In this document: one piece after another, positions 60,056 to 64,000 of the stretch | How positions within the stretch are numbered: the first letter of the stretch is position 1 | Layout: each line of letters begins with the position of its first letter | Notes under the pieces: model-generated | Told to the model about the DNA's origin: nothing | The model's input: only the letters and a program-made list of their open reading frames with translations | The model's database searches: none | Position numbers and translations under genes: made by a program | From: Mactra quadrangularis | Lineage: Eukaryota > Mollusca > Bivalvia > Venerida > Mactridae | NCBI GenBank assembly: GCA_025267735.1 | Contig: CM046307.1 | Coordinates: 38,431,231 to 38,495,230 of the forward strand | Length of the DNA stretch: 64,000 nt | Direction: 5' to 3'

Positions 60056-60828
60056 TTAAGTTTATGATACACCTTCACTTACAAAGAGTCTTGCAATGTC
60101 TCTTTTAGTTCTTGTCTCAAGATTCCTGGAAACTTGATCTAATATCAGGTTGTATTGTTTTTCGTCAAATAATAATGCTGGCTTCTTATTGATGGTGTAC
60201 TATTTCTTTGTGGTGTTTAATTGCTAGGGTAATGAAGAGATTGTTTTCAGTCAAACTTTGTCAAAGTGGTACCTGTTACTGGATTCATTCTTAAATTGTT
60301 GCTCCTGTTTGCCATTGTAAACATACCTCTTACAGTAAAATATAAATAGACACTTATGTACTAAATTATATTTCTTGAAAAGTAAAATACATGTAATGGC
60401 ATGCCAACATTTGAAAGTGGTTTTGATGAAGGTAATAGTTGGTACGAGTATAAACATTGGATTATTATGAGAATTAATGATATGAATAACTTTGAGAATT
60501 AATGATATTTTATGGAGTTCTATTATTTGAGTTTCAAAAATGTTATATGTTATGTATGTATATTTTATAGTTGAAAATAGGTATGACATACGCTTGATTT
60601 GGTTGGAGGTATATTTTTTTTATCTAGATTTCATATGTTTGAAGAATTAATTTGATCTAACAAGGACATGCCTGAATTAAATACAATATACTTGGTATAT
60701 TTATTTCTCTGACATAGTAAGTATTGTAATTTTTTAATTGGATTGGAAGAAGTGACATATCTTTATCAAACTAAGCTCAAGATGAAAGAAGACTTATTCT
60801 TTTTTTGTAGTTAGAGAAAAAGAGGATG

Positions 60829-60978
60829 TTCTTCAACTTAGGTGCTTAGATCGATTTTTATTTCATCGAGTGAGCTCAGAAAAGACATTTTTACGAGTGG
60901 CGTAGCCACAAGTGAAAATATAGTCTTCTGATTTCACCACTTGAAATAAAAAGATCTAACACCAAAGTTGACGAATAT
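60829..60978. repeat. 150-bp imperfect foldback
   Basis: TTCTTCAACTTAGGTGCTTA, GATCGATTTTTATTTC at the left pairs with GAAATAAAAAGATCTAACAC, CAAAGTTGACGAA at the right, a long imperfect hairpin with the AAGAC/GTCTT pair inside. MITE-like. Confidence 0.5.
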
Positions 60979-61037
60979 TCTGTTTCTTTCATGTTTAGTT
61001 TTGTGTTTTATTAGATGTTTTTACCCGAACTATAACG

Positions 61038-61089
61038 TGACATCATTTCTTCTACAAGATGACATCATTTATCTTCTAAGATGACGTCA
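61038..61089 (+). promoter_or_regulatory. Three CRE-like sites at exact 22-bp spacing
   Basis: TGACATCA at 61038-61045 and 61060-61067, and TGACGTCA at 61082-61089. The unit TGACATCATTTCTTCTACAA plus GA is tandemly repeated. No gene start is evident nearby, so this may be a by-product of a small tandem repeat rather than an enhancer. Confidence 0.5.
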
Positions 61090-61844
61090 TTGATGATTAA
61101 AATATAAGTTTATATTTTCACTACAATGAAAATTATAAAATTTATATTTTCATCGTTTATTTTCATTGAATAACGCAACGTTTCACTGTAGAGTATGAAA
61201 GAAAGTAGAAATGATTTATTATAATTATGTGCATCTTGGCAAAGTGTACAAATTTTAAAAAAAATGGGCTTTATGCACAAACATTTTGCCAACATTTGAA
61301 AATCTAGGTTTTGTATTGTATAAATAATCAAGCTATAGTGTTGTGCGTAATATTAGAAGTTTTAAAATTGTTTATAAAATATTCAAGTTGCATAAATGTT
61401 ATGTATTATTAAATGTTAATGTTAAAGAATGCCAACTGATACACATATTAAATTATTGAGATGTTGTATTGATGTATAAATTGATTGTTGTAAATGAAAT
61501 ATCATCGGGAAGGTTCATGTTGTATGTCATCACCATGGTATTTATGTCATTATTGTCAATGCTTGGATTTATCATTATGTTACATTATACATTGGATGAT
61601 TTATTTGTGTTTGATGAAATTTTAATTGTTTGTACATTACATTTAATGAATGTACATGTATTATTAAAATTGTTATGCATTGTTGAATTGACTTAATGTG
61701 TATTATAATATTCTTGTTTTTTTGTTCATGCTAGTCTTAAACAACATTAGTTTCTGATATATTTGAGACTTAAGATAGATTTCCTCTTATATACATTTAG
61801 TTTGATGCAGTCACTGCCTTAACCATCTAGCTAGAAGCCTGGGA

Positions 61845-61985
61845 CTTAGTAAAATGGATTACAGCTGGTGAAAAAATACTGTAAAAAGTCAAATAATTGA
61901 TTTTAGTTGGTGAAAAAAATACTGTGAATTTTCCGGTGGTGAAAAAATTCTTATTTCATATAGCCAGGCTAGTTGTTATTTAGCC
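61845..61985 (+). repeat. GGTGAAAAAAATACTG repeat, block 1
   Basis: GGTGAAAAAAATACTG-type units occur at 61868, 61910 and 61936, then TATTTCATATAGCCAGGCTA. A related block, TTAGTGAAAATTACTGATTT and CATATAGTCTGGCTA, is at 62665-62755; the two flank the SINE fragments at 62098-62600, suggesting a segmental duplication with later SINE insertions. Confidence 0.5.
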
Positions 61986-62097
61986 TAAATTGAATGAATA
62001 ATGAAATTATGGTAAAAGTATCTGGTTGAAATTTTCTCCTAACAGATCTTAAAGTTCAGGATTTTGGGGATATAAGATATGGTTCTTTTTACCTACT

Positions 62098-62235
62098 TAT
62101 TGACGAAAGTATGCGCTTAGTAGTAAATCCAGAGATTTAACCTTTTCAGGAGGAGTAAGGTGGACTGACCGCCCTTATGTGACCTATACAATGCGTTGCT
62201 ATGGCATTAAACCCAACAAAAACAAACAAATCTGA
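62098..62235 (+). mobile_element. SINE 3' half without head
   Basis: Starts at GACGAAAGTATGCGCTTAGT and runs through AGGAGGAGTAAGGTGGACTG to ACCCAACAAAAACAAACAAA. The tRNA head and first half of the body are missing. Confidence 0.5.
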
Positions 62236-62523
62236 ATGAGGAATTTCTAAAATGTCTGGATTTAGATTGTTTTGTACTTAATAAGTTGCAGTGATGTATC
62301 TATGGTTGACATAAGAGGAATACTATCTTAAAGTATTGACATAGAAATTGATTGAATAGAATTTATTCAGGAAGTTCATGGTCATACATCTTCAGTGGCT
62401 CTCATCTAAAATTCTACCAACTGTTTAATTGAAATGTTAGTATTTATGCGCAGTATTAACACTGTTTATGATTATTCTTATGGCAATATTATAACTTAAT
62501 GGTGTTAATGCAATATTATTTAA

Positions 62524-62600
62524 GCTGCCCGGCTAGCTCAGTTGGTAGCACACAAGTCTACTGATCGAGGGGTCAAGAGTTTGATTCCCGGTGGAGCATT
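62524..62600 (+). mobile_element. Solo SINE tRNA head
   Basis: CCGGCTAGCTCAGTTGGTAG (box A) and GAGTTTGATTCCCGG (box B) are well kept, but the SINE body does not follow; AT-rich DNA does. It is not a real tRNA: I cannot fold the paired acceptor stem of a tRNA around it. Confidence 0.5.
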
Positions 62601-64000
62601 TTCTGTTAACATATTTATAAATAAATGACTTAATGAAGTTTCTAACTAATCATTACTTGACATAAGAACGCTAAGCCCGGTACTAGTGGAAATTATTTTT
62701 GGTTAGTGAAAATTACTGATTTCATATAGTCTGGCTATTTGCTATTATGCTCTTTATTATAGAATATAATAAATCGGTTTATTACTGTTAAAAACATAAG
62801 ACAATGACTGATTGTATATCATTCTGTCTCTCCAGTCCCTCTTGATTTTACTTAATACCTGGTATATTAAAAATTAAAATTGAATGTTGTGACTTCTTGT
62901 ACATGTATAAATAATATTTTTTCCAATTGAAACTTATTTTAATAGTGTGTTTAAACTGATCAACTATTACAGTATTGTGCTTGAGGGAATTTTACTTAGA
63001 TCTTGTCCCTATACTGATTTGTTACATATGGACCATATTGAAAATTGGTTTTAGCCAAACATGTTACCCACACCAAATGAAGTCGTTATATATTTTGATA
63101 TATATGCCAAAATGAAAAACAAATATGTCAATTTATGGTAGGATTGATAATATTGTTATTTCATGCCCTTGCAATTTAAAAATTGTCTCATAAACTGTTT
63201 ATTACTATTCAAATATTCAAATTATTATCAATGATGTATTTTCAAAACTCTTTGACAACTAATGTCATCTTTGAGTTCTCTAGATCATTGATCTGTTTTG
63301 GTGCCAAAATATATATGTATGTTTAATTTGGTTTAAATAACAAATTATCTGCCACAACATTCCAGTTTGAAATTATAGGAAAAATGGATTTTTTCATTTC
63401 ATGGTAACATATGTGTCCTATTTAGAATACTGAATATTTACTATCTAAAATGAAAATCCTGTCAAGTCTTAACCTTATAGACCAGTTCACGGGTGAAGTC
63501 ACAAGCACCTGCTACCTATATTTAGCTGATTTACTGGTTTGCAGAAAGAAACCAATGTTTGCATACATTTGATAGCAGCAGAAGTTTTTAAGTCATGATA
63601 ACTTTTTTATTTGTTGGCCGATTTTTATGATATATATATTGATAGAAACCTTTTAAAATTCATATTTTTAAAATTAAGGAGTTTGTCAAAATTTTGATTT
63701 GAAAAAAGATTTATTAGGTAATTTAAACCTGTCTTTTGAACAATCTTCTTGCTGGTTTGAAGCACTAGGTTTGAACACTCGCTAATAAAAAACGATTATG
63801 TTTCGACAAATAATTTTAAAATATTCAAAATATGAATTTCAAGACCTTTCTAATGATATAAGATACTAAATTGTTTGATGAAAAATGACTTAGTAATTGC
63901 AATTTTAAAATTACTGTTTTTTTCATTTTATCTACTCTCTATCATTTCTTGCCAACCATCAAATGGTTACCTGTATTTCTTATCAGCTACTTGTTACTAT

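Larger units (their letters stand above)
54351..64000. other. Downstream of MTDH: long 3' UTR or intergenic
   Basis: AT-rich sequence with repeats 55269-55655, 55915-56233, 57036-57425, 59440-59695, 59704-60055, 60829-60978 and SINE parts near 62.1-62.6 kb. Open frames up to 112 codons (60251-60589, minus) encode no recognisable domain and have the Phe/Ile/Lys/Asn bias of chance ORFs. No exon or RNA gene seen between 62600 and 64000. Confidence 0.5.

Noticed and set aside
60251..60589. 112-codon minus-strand ORF
   Set aside because: Residue bias (Ile, Lys, Asn, Tyr, Phe) is that of random AT-rich DNA and no motif is recognisable.

Overview
The window is animal nuclear DNA: AT-rich, with intron-split genes, GT..AG splice sites, long introns and a dense load of small interspersed repeats. 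The three proteins are metazoan orthologues, and the repeat types (tRNA-derived SINEs ending in CAAAAACAAACAAA, short repeats ending in a small hairpin plus CTTGT, many small TIR elements) suggest a mollusc, most likely a bivalve. The species cannot be fixed from the sequence.

Three protein-coding genes can be rebuilt exon by exon with every splice phase closing. (1) Plus strand, 1259-20951: the C-terminal half (15 exons, about 469 residues) of a CC2D1A/CC2D1B/Lethal giant discs orthologue, with the last DM14 repeat, the C2 domain and the helical tail; its 5' exons lie before the window. (2) Minus strand, 29296-27059: a complete 307-residue OSER1 orthologue, with a non-coding first exon near 30335-30425 and a CRE plus CCAAT promoter just beyond. 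(3) Plus strand, 39797-54029: a complete 417-residue metadherin (MTDH/LYRIC) orthologue in nine coding exons, with an N-terminal membrane segment, lysine-rich body and the family's C-terminal SW...KKKKARR ending. CC2D1 and OSER1 converge; OSER1 and MTDH diverge across about 9 kb of nested transposons. Nothing suggests that the three genes form one pathway.

The rest is introns and intergenic DNA full of mobile elements. Several can be delimited to the base by target-site duplications: a 424-bp hAT element (8-bp TSD), a 1159-bp pogo-like element (TA), two copies of a TTAA-flanked MITE, and an 824-bp foldback element with 9-bp TSD and arms built of tandem subrepeats. A 2.7-kb TIR element sits inside a LINE 3' end. 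CC2D1 introns hold a 16-copy, 55-bp tandem array whose unit carries a Pol III B-box, apparently amplified from a tRNA-derived SINE head. At two CC2D1 exons the splice acceptor lies directly beside, or is formed by, repeat sequence.

I found no prokaryote-like system, CRISPR array, rRNA or intact tRNA gene. The most novel material is the repeat biology: the B-box array, the foldback element, the two repeat families sharing a 3' hairpin/CTTGT terminus, and the repeat-derived acceptor context in CC2D1.

[Form note: the original answer gave no feature confidence values; every 0.5 is a placeholder required by the schema, not an estimate.]
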